Assembly (NCBI RefSeq): GCF_004698125.1 | Contig: NZ_ML214297.1 | Coordinates: 2,020,891-2,084,890, forward strand | Reading direction: 5' to 3' | Source of the DNA: Halosimplex halophilum | GTDB taxonomy: Archaea > Halobacteriota > Halobacteria > Halobacteriales > Haloarculaceae | DNA length: 64,000 nucleotides | Shown: positions 52,564-61,942 of the stretch, in pieces | Numbering within the stretch: position 1 is the first letter of the stretch | Layout: each line of letters starts with the position of its first letter | Made by a program: the position numbers and the translations under genes | Notes under the pieces: generated by a model | The model's input: the letters and a program-made list of their open reading frames with translations, nothing else | What the model was told of the DNA's origin: nothing | Database searches by the model: none

Positions 52564-53468
52564 TGCGCGTCGCTATCCTCGGCTGCGGCTACGTCGGGCT
52601 GGAACTGGGCCGACAGCTGACCGCCGCTGGCCACGACGCCGTCGGCGTCCGCCGCTCGGAACAGGGCGTCGAAGCGATCGAGTCCGCGGGCTTCGCGGGC
52701 GTCCGGGCGGACGTGACTGACGCCGACGCGCTGGCGGCCGTGCCCGACGCCGACGCCGTCGTCTTCGCGGCCAGCAGCGGCGGGCGCGGCGCGGCGGCCG
52801 CCCGCGAGGTGTACGTCGAGGGGCTGGAGACGGCGATCGACCACTTCTGCGGGCGCGAAGACCCGCCCGACCGGTTCGTGTATTCGTCGAGTACAGGCGT
52901 ATACGGCGACCACGACGGCGACTGGGTCGACGAGGAGACGCCGGTCGAGCCGACCACCGAGAAGACCGAGGTACTCGCCGAGGCCGAACGGATCGCGGTC
53001 GAGCGGCCCGCTGAGTCCGGGGTCGACGGCACGGTCGCCCGGTACGCCGGGCTGTACGGCCCGGACCGGTACCGACTCGCCCGGTACGTCGAGGGGCCGG
53101 TGACCGAGGGGTACCTGAACATGGTCCACCGCGACGACGCCGCGGGCGCGGTGCGGTACCTGCTCGACTCGGACCTGGCACACGGCGAGGTCGTCAACGT
53201 CGTCGACGACGAGCCGGTCTCGAAGTGGGCGTTCGCCGACTGGCTGGCCGAGCAGTGCGGCGAGCCCGAGCCGCCCAAGCGGACGGTCGAGGACCGCCTC
53301 GCCGAGGAGGACCTCTCGGAGACCGTCGAGCGGCGGCTGCGGACGAGCAAGCGCGTCTCGAACGGGAGACTGCGCGGGCTGGACTACGAGTTCGCGTTCC
53401 CGACCTACCGGGAGGGGTACCGGGCGGCGGTCGACGCGTATCTCGCGGACGCCGACGGGGCGGCCTGA
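52563..53468 (+). CDS. NAD(P)-binding SDR / epimerase-like protein
   Basis: 301 residues. MRVAILGCGYVGLELGRQL is the Rossmann glycine motif (GxGxxG type), followed by ADAVVFAAS, YSSSTGVYGDHDGDWVDEET and VNVVDDEPVSKWAFADW, typical of extended SDRs of the YeeZ-like group. The catalytic Tyr-x3-Lys is not visible where expected (PTTEKTEVLAEAERI), so it may be an atypical SDR that binds NAD without epimerase activity. Co-translated with the DUF5791-like gene. Confidence 0.85.
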   Translation: MRVAILGCGYVGLELGRQLTAAGHDAVGVRRSEQGVEAIESAGFAGVRADVTDADALAAVPDADAVVFAASSGGRGAAAAREVYVEGLETAIDHFCGREDPPDRFVYSSSTGVYGDHDGDWVDEETPVEPTTEKTEVLAEAERIAVERPAESGVDGTVARYAGLYGPDRYRLARYVEGPVTEGYLNMVHRDDAAGAVRYLLDSDLAHGEVVNVVDDEPVSKWAFADWLAEQCGEPEPPKRTVEDRLAEEDLSETVERRLRTSKRVSNGRLRGLDYEFAFPTYREGYRAAVDAYLADADGAA

Positions 53469-53618
53469 GCCCGGGCGAACGTATTCGGCGTTCGAGATGT
53501 CGGTGATACGCCCGGTCTGAATCGGGCGTTTCAGTCCGATTCGTTCGGTATTTTCGGCGATACGGTCGACGGAGAGACAGTGAGAAACTACTTGACCCTC
53601 GAAGTCGACAGCCCGGGT

Positions 53619-54809
53619 ATGCCACACGCAGCCGCGGGTGGCGTCGGGGCGGTCGCGCCCCGCGACGCCGCCGCGGCGGTCGCCGAGCAGGACCCGCTGG
53701 TCTTGGCGGCCGCCGTCGTCGGCTTGCTCGTCGTGCTCGTCGCGCTCTGGTGGGGGGTCCGGCGGCTGCGCCGGACACCGGGTGCGGAGTTCGTCGGTCA
53801 CCTCGCGGACCGGGAGGAGGTGTCGGTCCTGATGCACCCCAACCCGGACCCCGACGCCATGGCCTCGGCGGTCGCCGTCGGCGAGTTCGCCGCGGAGGCC
53901 GGGGTCGAGGCCCACCTCCAGTACCCCGGGGAGATCCGCCACCAGGAGAACCGCGCCTTCGAGACGGTCCTCGACCTGGAGTTCGACCGCGTCGACACCG
54001 CCAGCGACCTGCTGGCCGACGACGTGGTGCTCGTCGACCACAACGAACCACGGGGGTTCGCCGGCGCCGACTCGGTCGCCCCGTTCGCCGTCGTCGACCA
54101 CCACCCCGGCGACGGGGAAGGCGAGGAGTTTACCGACGTGCGCCCCGACCACGGCTCCTGTGCCAGCATCCTCGCCGAGTACCTGCGCCAGCAGGACTGG
54201 GAGCCCGTCGGCCCCGACGAGGAGGACGACGTCGCCGAGGACGCCGACCGGATCCTCCCGTCGGACACCGCGACGGGCCTGCTCTACGGCATCCAGTCCG
54301 ACACGAAGCACCTGACCAAGGGGTGTTCGGCCGCCGAGTTCGAGGCCAGCGCCTACCTCTACGAGGGCATCGACGAGGACCGGCTCGACCGCATCGCGAA
54401 CCCGTACGTCGACGCCGAGGTGCTCGACGTGAAGGCCCGCGCCATCAACCAGCGACGCGTCGAGAATCCCTTCGCCGTCGCCGACGTGGGGGAGGTCTCC
54501 AACGCCGACGCGATCCCACAGGCCGCCGACGAGCTGAGCCAGCTGGAGGGCGTGACCGCCGTCGTCGTGATCGGCCAGAAGGGCGACACCTTACACCTCT
54601 CCGGCCGCTCGCGGGACGACCGGGTCCACATGGGCAAGACGCTGCGGACCGTCGTCGACGAGATCCCCATGGCCAACGCCGGCGGCCACGCCCGCATGGG
54701 CGGCGGCCAGCTCTCCGTCGAGCACATGGAGGGGCTGGGCCCCGGCGACGGCCTCGACCGCGCGGAGTTCGTCGACCGCCTGTTCGACGCTATGGCCGGC
54801 GAGATCTAG
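53619..54809 (+). CDS. Membrane-anchored DHH-family phosphoesterase
   Basis: 396 residues from the ATG at 53619; an in-frame GTG 39 nt upstream is possible but less likely. One membrane helix at about 26-47 (PLVLAAAVVGLLVVLVALWW) precedes the DHH domain: MHPNPDPDAMASA, VVLVDHNEP and FAVVDHHPGD hold the metal ligands. The DHHA1 domain follows, with TLHLSGRSRDDRVHMGKTL and NAGGHARMGGG. Relatives cleave short nucleotides, cyclic dinucleotides or pyrophosphate; an anchored form recalls GdpP. The substrate is not known. Confidence 0.88.
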   Translation: MPHAAAGGVGAVAPRDAAAAVAEQDPLVLAAAVVGLLVVLVALWWGVRRLRRTPGAEFVGHLADREEVSVLMHPNPDPDAMASAVAVGEFAAEAGVEAHLQYPGEIRHQENRAFETVLDLEFDRVDTASDLLADDVVLVDHNEPRGFAGADSVAPFAVVDHHPGDGEGEEFTDVRPDHGSCASILAEYLRQQDWEPVGPDEEDDVAEDADRILPSDTATGLLYGIQSDTKHLTKGCSAAEFEASAYLYEGIDEDRLDRIANPYVDAEVLDVKARAINQRRVENPFAVADVGEVSNADAIPQAADELSQLEGVTAVVVIGQKGDTLHLSGRSRDDRVHMGKTLRTVVDEIPMANAGGHARMGGGQLSVEHMEGLGPGDGLDRAEFVDRLFDAMAGEI

Positions 54810-54840
54810 GCCGAGTCGGTCCGGCCTGCCGGGAGGCGTG

Positions 54841-54850
54841 GACTTTTGCC
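54841..54850 (+). promoter_or_regulatory. TATA-like box of the Gfo/Idh/MocA gene
   Basis: GACTTTTGCC, about 28 nt before the ATG at 54872. Confidence 0.55.
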
Positions 54851-54871
54851 CCGGCGGGGTCACCGCCGGAT

Positions 54872-55939
54872 ATGAGCTACGACATCGCGTTCGTCGGCAC
54901 CGGGCCCGAGCCGGACAATCCGGTCTGGGGCGAGAGCGCGGCGATGGCCTACCGCCACGCCGAGGGCTACCGCGAGCGCGACGACTGCCGGATCGTCGCC
55001 GCCGCCGACATCGTCCGCGAGCACGTCGCCGCCTTCGCCGACGAGTTCGACATCGACGACCCGGGGGTCTTCGAAGACTACGAGACGATGCTCGCCGCCG
55101 CCGATCCCGACATCGTCTCGGTCTCGACCCCCGTGCCGACCCACGCGGAGATCGTCCTCGACTGTATCGCGAGCGGCGTCCCCGAGGCGGTCCACTGCGA
55201 GAAGCCGATGGCGACGACGTGGGGCGACGCGCGCCTGATGGCCCAGGAGGCGAGCCGCCGGGACGTGCAGCTGACGTTCAACCACCAGCGCCGGTTCTCC
55301 CCGGTGTGGCGCGAGCCCAAGCGGGCGCTGGACGAGGGCGCAATCGGCGACCTGCAGCGGGTCGAGGTCGGCACGAGCACCCTGCTGGACAACGGCACCC
55401 ACCACATCGATCTGGCGCACATGTACGCCGACGAATCGCCGGTCGAGTGGGTCATCGGCCAGGTCGACTACCGCGAGGAGTACGTCAAGTACGGCGCCCA
55501 CAACGAGAACCAGGGGCTCGTCCACTGGGAATACGAGAGCGGGGTCCAGGGCATCGCGACGACGGGCTTCGGCGAGGACGGGGTCGGCGTCCACCACCGG
55601 CTGCACGGCACCGACGGGGTCATCGAGGTGACGCCGTGGACCGAGCCGCAGGCGCGTGTCCGCCGGGACGGCGAAGACTGGGAGCCGCTGGTCTCGGGCG
55701 TCGAGGACGCGGCGGCGGTCCCACCGGCCATCGACCACGTCGTCGAGTGTCTGCGCGACGGCGTCGAACCGGCGTTCTCCGCCCGGCGGGCGCTGTCGGT
55801 GACCGAGGTGATCTTCGCCGCCTGGGAGTCCTCGCGGCGGCGCGGCCGGGTGGAGCTCCCCCTGCGGATCGACGACAACCCGCTGGAAGCGATGGTCGAA
55901 TCGGGCGAACTATCGCCAGAGCCCGCCGACGAGGGCTGA
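54872..55939 (+). CDS. Gfo/Idh/MocA family oxidoreductase
   Basis: 355 residues. The N-terminal Rossmann domain starts MSYDIAFVGTGPEPDNPVWGES, with a longer insertion after the first glycines than usual, then CRIVAAADI, and the family signature HCEKPMATTWGDARLM. The C-terminal domain has NHQRRFSPVWREPKRALDEGAIGDLQRVEVGT and the conserved DNGTHHIDLAHMY, whose His is the likely catalytic residue. It oxidises a sugar or cyclitol with NAD(P); sugar identity is unknown. Monocistronic. Confidence 0.9.
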   Translation: MSYDIAFVGTGPEPDNPVWGESAAMAYRHAEGYRERDDCRIVAAADIVREHVAAFADEFDIDDPGVFEDYETMLAAADPDIVSVSTPVPTHAEIVLDCIASGVPEAVHCEKPMATTWGDARLMAQEASRRDVQLTFNHQRRFSPVWREPKRALDEGAIGDLQRVEVGTSTLLDNGTHHIDLAHMYADESPVEWVIGQVDYREEYVKYGAHNENQGLVHWEYESGVQGIATTGFGEDGVGVHHRLHGTDGVIEVTPWTEPQARVRRDGEDWEPLVSGVEDAAAVPPAIDHVVECLRDGVEPAFSARRALSVTEVIFAAWESSRRRGRVELPLRIDDNPLEAMVESGELSPEPADEG

Positions 55940-56030
55940 ATCCCGATATCGGTTCTCCGGGAACCACCGACCGAAAATCGACCGTCGAGCGACCCGCTCG
56001 CCCGTCGGACGCGCGTCGGACGGCCCCGGA

Positions 56031-56040
56031 AGCTTATGGT
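56031..56040 (+). promoter_or_regulatory. TATA-like box of the 64-residue membrane protein gene
   Basis: AGCTTATGGT, about 28 nt before the ATG at 56063; it rules out the ATG inside it (56036) as start. Confidence 0.55.
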
Positions 56041-56062
56041 GCCGGGCGAGCGTCTACCGGGT

Positions 56063-56257
56063 ATGCTCAACGCGCTGGCGCTCCAGTTGGACGTTCTCAC
56101 CCAACCCGTCGGGATCCTCGGCGTCCTCATCCTGCTGGCGGCGATCATCCTGGTCGGCCGGTTCCTGCTGTCGATGGCCTGGCGGCTGGTGATCATCGGC
56201 ATCATCATCGTGGGGACGCTGTACATCCTCAGCGTCCTCGGCTTCTCCGTCCTGTAA
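56063..56257 (+). CDS. Small two-helix membrane protein
   Basis: 64 residues, almost entirely hydrophobic: helix 1 about 15-35 (PVGILGVLILLAAIILVGRFLL) and helix 2 about 39-60 (WRLVIIGIIIVGTLYILSVLGF), with Arg34 and Arg41 between them. No soluble domain. Leaderless start by TATA-like box spacing. Function unknown; it lies tail-to-tail with the MscS gene 11 nt away. Confidence 0.75.
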   Translation: MLNALALQLDVLTQPVGILGVLILLAAIILVGRFLLSMAWRLVIIGIIIVGTLYILSVLGFSVL

Positions 56258-56268
56258 GTCGGCCGCCC

Positions 56269-57129
56269 TCAGCGGTCGACCGTCGACGGCTCCTCGACGA
56301 CGATTTCGCCGGAGAGCTCGTGCTGGGTGGTCGTGCTGAGGTCGATGCCGGCGTCCGCACAGCGCTCTTTGACCCGCTGGATGTACGTCGATCGGGCGAC
56401 GGAGAACTCCTCGCGGTCGGGGCTGTCGATCCAGAACCGCGACTGGACGAGGACCGCCGAGTCGGCCAGGTCCGTGACGCGCACGGACGGTTCGGGGTCG
56501 TCGAGGATCCCCTCGTGGTCGTCGGCCACGTCGAGGAGGATCCGGGTCGTCTCGTCGATGTCGTCAGCGTAGCCGATGCCGAACGGGTAGGAGATGCGCA
56601 GCTGTTCGTTGCTCATCCGGTTGGTGACGGCGGTCGTCGCGAGCTCGGTGTTCGGGACCGTGACCGTCTCGTTGTCGAAGGTGCGGACCCTGGTCACGCG
56701 GAAGCCGATGTCCTCGATGAACCCCGCGCGGCCGTCCCACTCGATCCAGTCGTCGATGTTAAAATTGCGGTCCTGGACGATGAACAGGCCGGCGACGAAG
56801 TTCGAGAGCACGTCCTGGGCGGCGAACCCGACCGCCAGCGTTAGCGCGGCGACCACGAGCGCCGACCCGCCCAAAAGCGCGGTGAACCCCGCAGCCGCGA
56901 CGCCGGCCGCGAGCGCGACGACGACCACCGCGACGCCGAGCACCTTGAGCAGCGCCCGTTCCAGCGTCGACTCCAGGGTCCAGCGGTCGAGCGCGAACGC
57001 CGCGAGCGGTTCGACCACGAAGCGTCCGAGGAGGTAGACGACGACCGCGACGGCCGCGAACTCCGCGAGCTGCCAGCCCAGCGCGGCGTACTCCTCGCCC
57101 AGCTGCGAGAGCGACTGCAGGGGGGTCAT
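56269..57129 (-). CDS. mscS: Small-conductance mechanosensitive channel (MscS family)
   Basis: 286 residues from the ATG at 57129, set by a TATA-like box 28 nt upstream. Membrane helices lie at about 18-40, 60-82 and 85-110; the pore helix has the Gly/Ala pattern AAGFTALLGGSALVVAALTLAVGFAAQDVLSNFVAG typical of MscS TM3. The cytosolic beta domain has FNIDDWIEWDGRAGFIEDIGFRVTRVRTFDNETVTVPN and the C-terminal alpha/beta domain follows. It opens under membrane tension during hypo-osmotic shock. The gene lies tail-to-tail with the 64-residue gene. Confidence 0.93.
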   Translation of the reverse strand: MTPLQSLSQLGEEYAALGWQLAEFAAVAVVVYLLGRFVVEPLAAFALDRWTLESTLERALLKVLGVAVVVVALAAGVAAAGFTALLGGSALVVAALTLAVGFAAQDVLSNFVAGLFIVQDRNFNIDDWIEWDGRAGFIEDIGFRVTRVRTFDNETVTVPNTELATTAVTNRMSNEQLRISYPFGIGYADDIDETTRILLDVADDHEGILDDPEPSVRVTDLADSAVLVQSRFWIDSPDREEFSVARSTYIQRVKERCADAGIDLSTTTQHELSGEIVVEEPSTVDR

Positions 57130-57150
57130 AGGGGTACGAACGACGGCACC

Positions 57151-57160
57151 CAGGTAAAGG
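57151..57160 (-). promoter_or_regulatory. TATA-like box of mscS
   Basis: CCTTTACCTG (minus strand), about 28 nt before the ATG at 57129. Confidence 0.6.
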
Positions 57161-57275
57161 TGGTCACGCGAGTCGCTCGCAGCCGGTGATTCATCCGGCG
57201 AATCGTTGCCGCTCAGGGCGACTTTCCGCCGTAACCGTTCCGGCACCGATTCGCGACCGAGGTGCGGTGGCGCGC

Positions 57276-57303
57276 GCTGTCGCGAGTCTTGGCTCGCGAC
57301 AGC
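57276..57303. other. Perfect 11-bp stem-loop
   Basis: GCTGTCGCGAG, loop TCTTGG, CTCGCGACAGC. No T-run follows, so terminator function is unlikely. It may be part of the composite repeat element that ends at 57545. Confidence 0.6.
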
Positions 57304-57422
57304 ATCGCGCGAGGGATGAGCACCGCACGCCGCAGGCGCGCGGAGCGCAATCGGCTGGGGAGGGTCGTGGCCGTCTGCGTTGCTGTGCGGGGTGGGTACG
57401 GTACCGTGCTGTCCTGGTGGAC

Positions 57423-57540
57423 TGAAAGGGCGAGACGCGCTCGCGTGCAGTTCAGTCGCCTGAGTCGGCTCTATCCGCGCGGGCGGTGCGGAGAGCGCGG
57501 ATATCCGACTCAGCGACCGCGAGCGCGTCGAGGGCTTTCA
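57423..57540 (+). repeat. Structured dispersed repeat, copy 2
   Basis: A long folded element: TGAAAG/CTTTCA ends (57423-57428 with 57535-57540), asymmetric internal loops GGCGAGA and TCGAGGG, 10-bp CGCGCTCGCG/CGCGAGCGCG (57436-57445 with 57518-57527), GTCGC/GCGAC and TGAGTCGG/CCGACTCA (57455-57468 with 57505-57517), and an apical 9-bp stem (57472-57480 with 57495-57503) with 14-nt loop. Copy 1 keeps all stems, with TCGG/CCGA changed to CGGG/CCCG on both sides. Confidence 0.75.
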
Positions 57541-57644
57541 CCGCTCGCTGTCGAGTGCAGTCGACGATCCAGAGCGAGTCACGCGAGTTTGCTCGGTACG
57601 TCCGGCGGCAATAGCGAGATACGGAACCGAAGCGTCTCGAACAC

Positions 57645-58268
57645 CTAGACGCCGTCGAGGAAGTTGCGGATCACGTCGTGGCCGACCGCAGTTAACACCG
57701 ATTCGGGGTGGAACTGGACGGCCTCGATCGGGTGCTCGCGGTGGCGGATCCCCATCACCAGGTCCACGGTGTCGCCCTCGTCGGTCTCGGCCTCGGTGGT
57801 GGCGGTCACCTCGAAGCAGTCGGGGACCTCGGTGGCGACCAGCGAGTGGTAGCGGCCGCCGCGGATCCCCTGGTCGAGTCCCGCGAAGACGCCCTCGCCG
57901 TCGTGGCTGATCGGGAAGGCCTTGCCGTGGATGGGCTCGGGCGCGCGCCCGACCTCGCCGCCGTAGGCGTAGACTGCGGCTTCGAGGCCGAGACAGACCC
58001 CGAGCGTCGGTACTTCGGGGCTGATCTCGGTGAGCACGTCCAGCGTGACGCCCACGTCGCGGTCGTTCTCCGGGTGGCCGGGGCCGGGCGAGATGACGAT
58101 GGCGTCGGGGTCGGCGGCGCGCACGTCGTCCAGCGACGCGGTGTTGCGGACGACCTCGGTGTCGGCGTGCTCGCTGACGTACTCGACGAGGTTGTAGGTA
58201 AAGGAGTCGAAGTTGTCGACGAACAGCACCTGCCGCTCGTCGGCGCGCTCGCGCCCGGCGGCGCTCAT
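57645..58268 (-). CDS. trpG: Anthranilate synthase component II (glutamine amidotransferase)
   Basis: 207 residues. Class I amidotransferase triad: Cys in TLGVCLGLEAAVY, His and Glu in VQFHPESVL. It begins with NFDSFTYNLVEYV after a short acidic leader, and contains ISPGPGHPE. It frees ammonia from glutamine for TrpE. Last gene of trpDFEG; its ATG overlaps the trpE stop by 4 nt. Confidence 0.95.
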   Translation of the reverse strand: MSAAGRERADERQVLFVDNFDSFTYNLVEYVSEHADTEVVRNTASLDDVRAADPDAIVISPGPGHPENDRDVGVTLDVLTEISPEVPTLGVCLGLEAAVYAYGGEVGRAPEPIHGKAFPISHDGEGVFAGLDQGIRGGRYHSLVATEVPDCFEVTATTEAETDEGDTVDLVMGIRHREHPIEAVQFHPESVLTAVGHDVIRNFLDGV

Positions 58269-59997
58269 CGGGACACCTCCCCGGGTTCGGCGGCGTCCCC
58301 GGTCTCCGCTTCGCTGTCGTCAGTCGCGCCTTCGGCGTCGCCGTCGGCGCCCTCCGCGGCTGCCGAGTCCGGGACCTCGATGGCCTCCAAGGCGTCGAGG
58401 ACGCCGCGCATCTTCTGCTCGGTCTCCTCGTACTCGCTGGCCGGGTCGCTGTCGGCGACGATGCCGGCGCCGGCCTGGACCGTGACGCGGTCGGCGCTGT
58501 CGGCGGCTTCGTCCGGGACGCCGACACCGTACCGACTATCGAGGTCCTCGACCGTGGCGGTGCGGATGACGATGGCGAGTTCGGCGTCGCCGGTCCAGGT
58601 GAAGTAGCCGACGCCGCCGCCGTAGGGACCCCTGGCCGTCCGCTCCAGGTCGTCGATGATCTCCATCGCGCGGATCTTCGGCGCACCGGAGAGCGTCCCG
58701 GCGGGGAAGGAGGCCCGGGCGGCGTCGAAGGCGTCCGAATCGTCAGCCAGGGTGCCCGTCACCGTCGACTCGATGTGCTGGACGTGGCTGTACTTGAGGA
58801 CGCTCATGAACTCCTCGACGCGCACGGAGCCGGGTTCGGACACGCGGCGCACGTCGTTGCGCGCCAGGTCGACGAGCATCGTGTGCTCGGCGCGCTCCTT
58901 CCCGTCGGCGAGCATCTCGCCGGCCAGCCGGCGGTCCTCGACGGGGCTCGTCCCGCGGGCGCAGGTGCCGGCGATGGGGTTCGAGAGCACGCGGTCCCCG
59001 CGGACCGCCACCAGCGTCTCCGGGCTGGCGCCGACGATGGAGAGGCCGTCGTAGTCGAGGACGTACATGTACGGCGAGGGGTTGACCGACCGCAGCGACT
59101 CGTAGAGCCCGAGCGGGTCCACGTCGCCGTACAGCTCCCGGGTCCGCGAGATGACGCCCTGGTAGATGTCGCCCGCGAGGACGTGCTCTTTGGCCTTCTC
59201 GACGGCGGCCTCGTACTCGTCCTTCGGGCCGGCCGTCTCGGCGTCGCGGACGAACCCGCCCGTCTCCAGGTCGGCGGCGCCCGCCAGCAGGTCCGCGACG
59301 CGCTCGGCCTCCGCCTCCAGTTCCTCGTAGCGGGCGGCGGCGTCGTCGCCGGGTTCGAGGATCGGCGTGAGCACGAGCGAGACGGTGCCCTCCACCTCGT
59401 CGAAGACGAGCGTGCTCGTGGTGAGGACGAACTGGGCGTCGGGGTACCGGGAGTCGGGGTGGTCCAGTCCGACCTCGTCGAGCCAGCAGTCGTAGACGGC
59501 GTCGTAGCCGAGGAAGCCGACGAGGCCGCCCTCGAAGTGCTCGCGGTCCATGTCGGGGAACCCGCGCCGCTGTACGTCGGGCATCGCGCCGCGGACGCTG
59601 TCGAGGGTGTCGCCGCCGTTGGCGTCGAAGAAGGCCTCGTAGCGGTCGTCGAACGTCTCGACGGTCGCGCCCTCGGCGTCGACGGTGACGACGCCCTTCG
59701 GGTCGTAGCCGACGAAGGAGTAGCGGGCGTGCCGGTCCTCCGTCGTCGGCGCGAACGCGCCGTCCGGGTCGCTGGAGGCGACCTTCTCGGCGCTCTCCAG
59801 CAGGAAGGTGTAGTCGGCCGCCTCGATGTCCGTGGTCCGACCCGACAGCGCGGCGTACGCGTCCAGCGGCTCCAGGTCGGTGTCCAACTCGACCGCGGCG
59901 CGGACGACGACGGGGTCGTCGCCGTCGGTGTCCGCCAGCTCGACGAACTCCGCCTTCGACGGTTCGAGTCCGAAGTCGGTTCCGGGACCGGGGTCGC

Positions 59998-60001
<4 letters not shown>
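58265..60001 (-). CDS. trpE: Anthranilate synthase component I
   Basis: 578 residues. The chorismate-binding domain is clear in the C-terminal half: LSNPIAGTCARGTSPVEDRRLAGEML, EHTMLVDLARNDVRRV, VQHIESTVTG, PAGTLSGAPKIRAMEIID and GPYGGGVGYFTW. The N-terminal half carries ESAEKVASSDPDGAFAP, the usual region of tryptophan feedback binding. The protein is longer than most bacterial TrpE because of an acidic C-terminal tail (about 545-578). It makes anthranilate from chorismate with ammonia from TrpG. Overlaps trpF and trpG by 4 nt each. Confidence 0.95.
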
Positions 60002-60689
<688 letters not shown>

Positions 60690-60693
<4 letters not shown>

Positions 60694-61715
60694 CGGCCCC
60701 CGTCGGCGGCGACGCGGGTACTGACTTCCCGCAGGTCGTCCAGTTTGGTCGCGGCGTCGCCCGAGTCGATGGCGTCGGCGGCCGCCTCGACGCCGGCCTC
60801 CAGCGAGTCGGCCTCGCCGGCGACGTAGACGGCGGCGCCCGCGTTCGCGAGGATGATCTCGCGCTTGGCGCCGCGCACGTCGCCCTCGACGATCCCCAGC
60901 AGGTCCTCGGCGTTCTCCTCGGGCGTCCCGCCCGCGACAGCCTCGATGTCGTGGGTCTCCAGCCCGAGGTCCTCGGGGGTGACCGTGTACTCGGTGACCT
61001 CGCCGTCCTCGACCTCCGCGACGGCGGTCTCGTCGTGGATCGTGATCTCGTCCATGCCGGAGCCGTGGACGATCAGCGCGTGGTCGACGGGCATCTCTGC
61101 GACGGCGCGGCCGATCAGCGGGACCAGGTCTGGGTCGTAGACGCCCATGACCTGCGCGTCGGCGCCGGCGGGGTTCGTGAGCGGACCGAGCACGTTGAAG
61201 ATGGTCCGCATCCCCACCTCGCGGCGCGGGCCGATGACGGCCTTCATCGCCGGGTGGAAGGCGGGCGCGTGCATGTAGCCGATGCCGGCCTCCTCGATGG
61301 TCGCCTCGACGGCCTCGGGCGCGGTGTCCATGTCGAGGCCGACCTCCTCCAGCACGTCCGAGCTCCCCGACGACGAGGAGACGGAGTAGTTGCCGTGCTT
61401 GGCGACCGGGACGCCGGCGCCGGCGGCGACGATGGCGCTGGTCGTCGAGACGTTGATCGTGTCGTAGTCGTCGCCGCCGGTGCCGCAGGTGTCGACCAGC
61501 GGCGCCCGGTCGGGGTCGATCGTGCGGGCGGCCTCGCGCATCCCCTGGGCGAAGCCGGCGATCTCCGCCTCCGTCTCGCCCTTCGCGCGCAGCGCCGCCA
61601 GCAGCGCGCCGATCTGTGCCTCCGTCGCGTCCTCGAAGACGGCCGTCGCCGCCTCGCGGGCCTCCTCCAGCGTCAGGTCCTCCCCGTTCGTGACTGACTC
61701 GATGTATGCTTCCAT
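60690..61715 (-). CDS. trpD: Anthranilate phosphoribosyltransferase
   Basis: 341 residues from the ATG at 61715; longer upstream reading is not credible because it would run through the promoter. VDTCGTGGDDYDTINVSTTSAIVAAGAGVPVAKHGNYS is the PRPP/anthranilate signature, and RTIFNVLGPLTNPAG and HGSGMDEI are also typical. It joins anthranilate to PRPP. First gene of trpDFEG, behind a promoter with a palindrome. Confidence 0.96.
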
Positions 61716-61746
61716 GTGTATCACCGATGGACGGTTTAGTTCTACG

Positions 61747-61775
61747 ATGTACGAATCAGTACATTCACTTAAGGG
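61747..61775 (-). promoter_or_regulatory. trp operon promoter with palindromic operator candidate
   Basis: On the minus strand CCCTTAAGTG (61766-61775) is the likely TATA region. ATGTAC-N6-GTACAT (61747-61764), a perfect 6-bp inverted repeat, fills the space between it and the predicted start site near 61743. A repressor bound there would block initiation. The half-sites contain TGTAC, similar to the TGTACA TRP box of methanogen TrpY. Confidence 0.55.
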
Positions 61776-61910
61776 TGTCGGGTGGCGACGAAGAGTCGAC
61801 GCGACCGGCCCGTGGTCGCTTCGGGCGCGGCGGCCCGAAGCGACCTGGAGGCCTCCGAGTCGGAGACGGCCGGCGGATTCCATTCTCAAAGTTTGTACCG
61901 CGGGGGGAGG

Positions 61911-61920
61911 GACTATAAGA
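61911..61920 (+). promoter_or_regulatory. TATA-like box of the transducer gene
   Basis: GACTATAAGA, about 28 nt before the ATG at 61943. Confidence 0.65.
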
Positions 61921-61942
61921 GCGTTCGATATACCGTAGGGAT

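Larger units (their letters stand above)
57130..57644. other. Divergent-type intergenic region with structured repeat copy 2
   Basis: Between the mscS start and the trpG stop. It holds the mscS promoter, a perfect 11-bp stem-loop (57276-57303), a G-rich and GT-rich stretch (57350-57418) and the structured repeat (57423-57540). Open frames through it are Arg-rich and not credible. Confidence 0.7.

Noticed and set aside
57262-57648. 128-codon open frame through structured repeat copy 2
   Set aside because: The frame is forced by GC-rich stem-loops; product is Arg-rich and the region is explained by folding.
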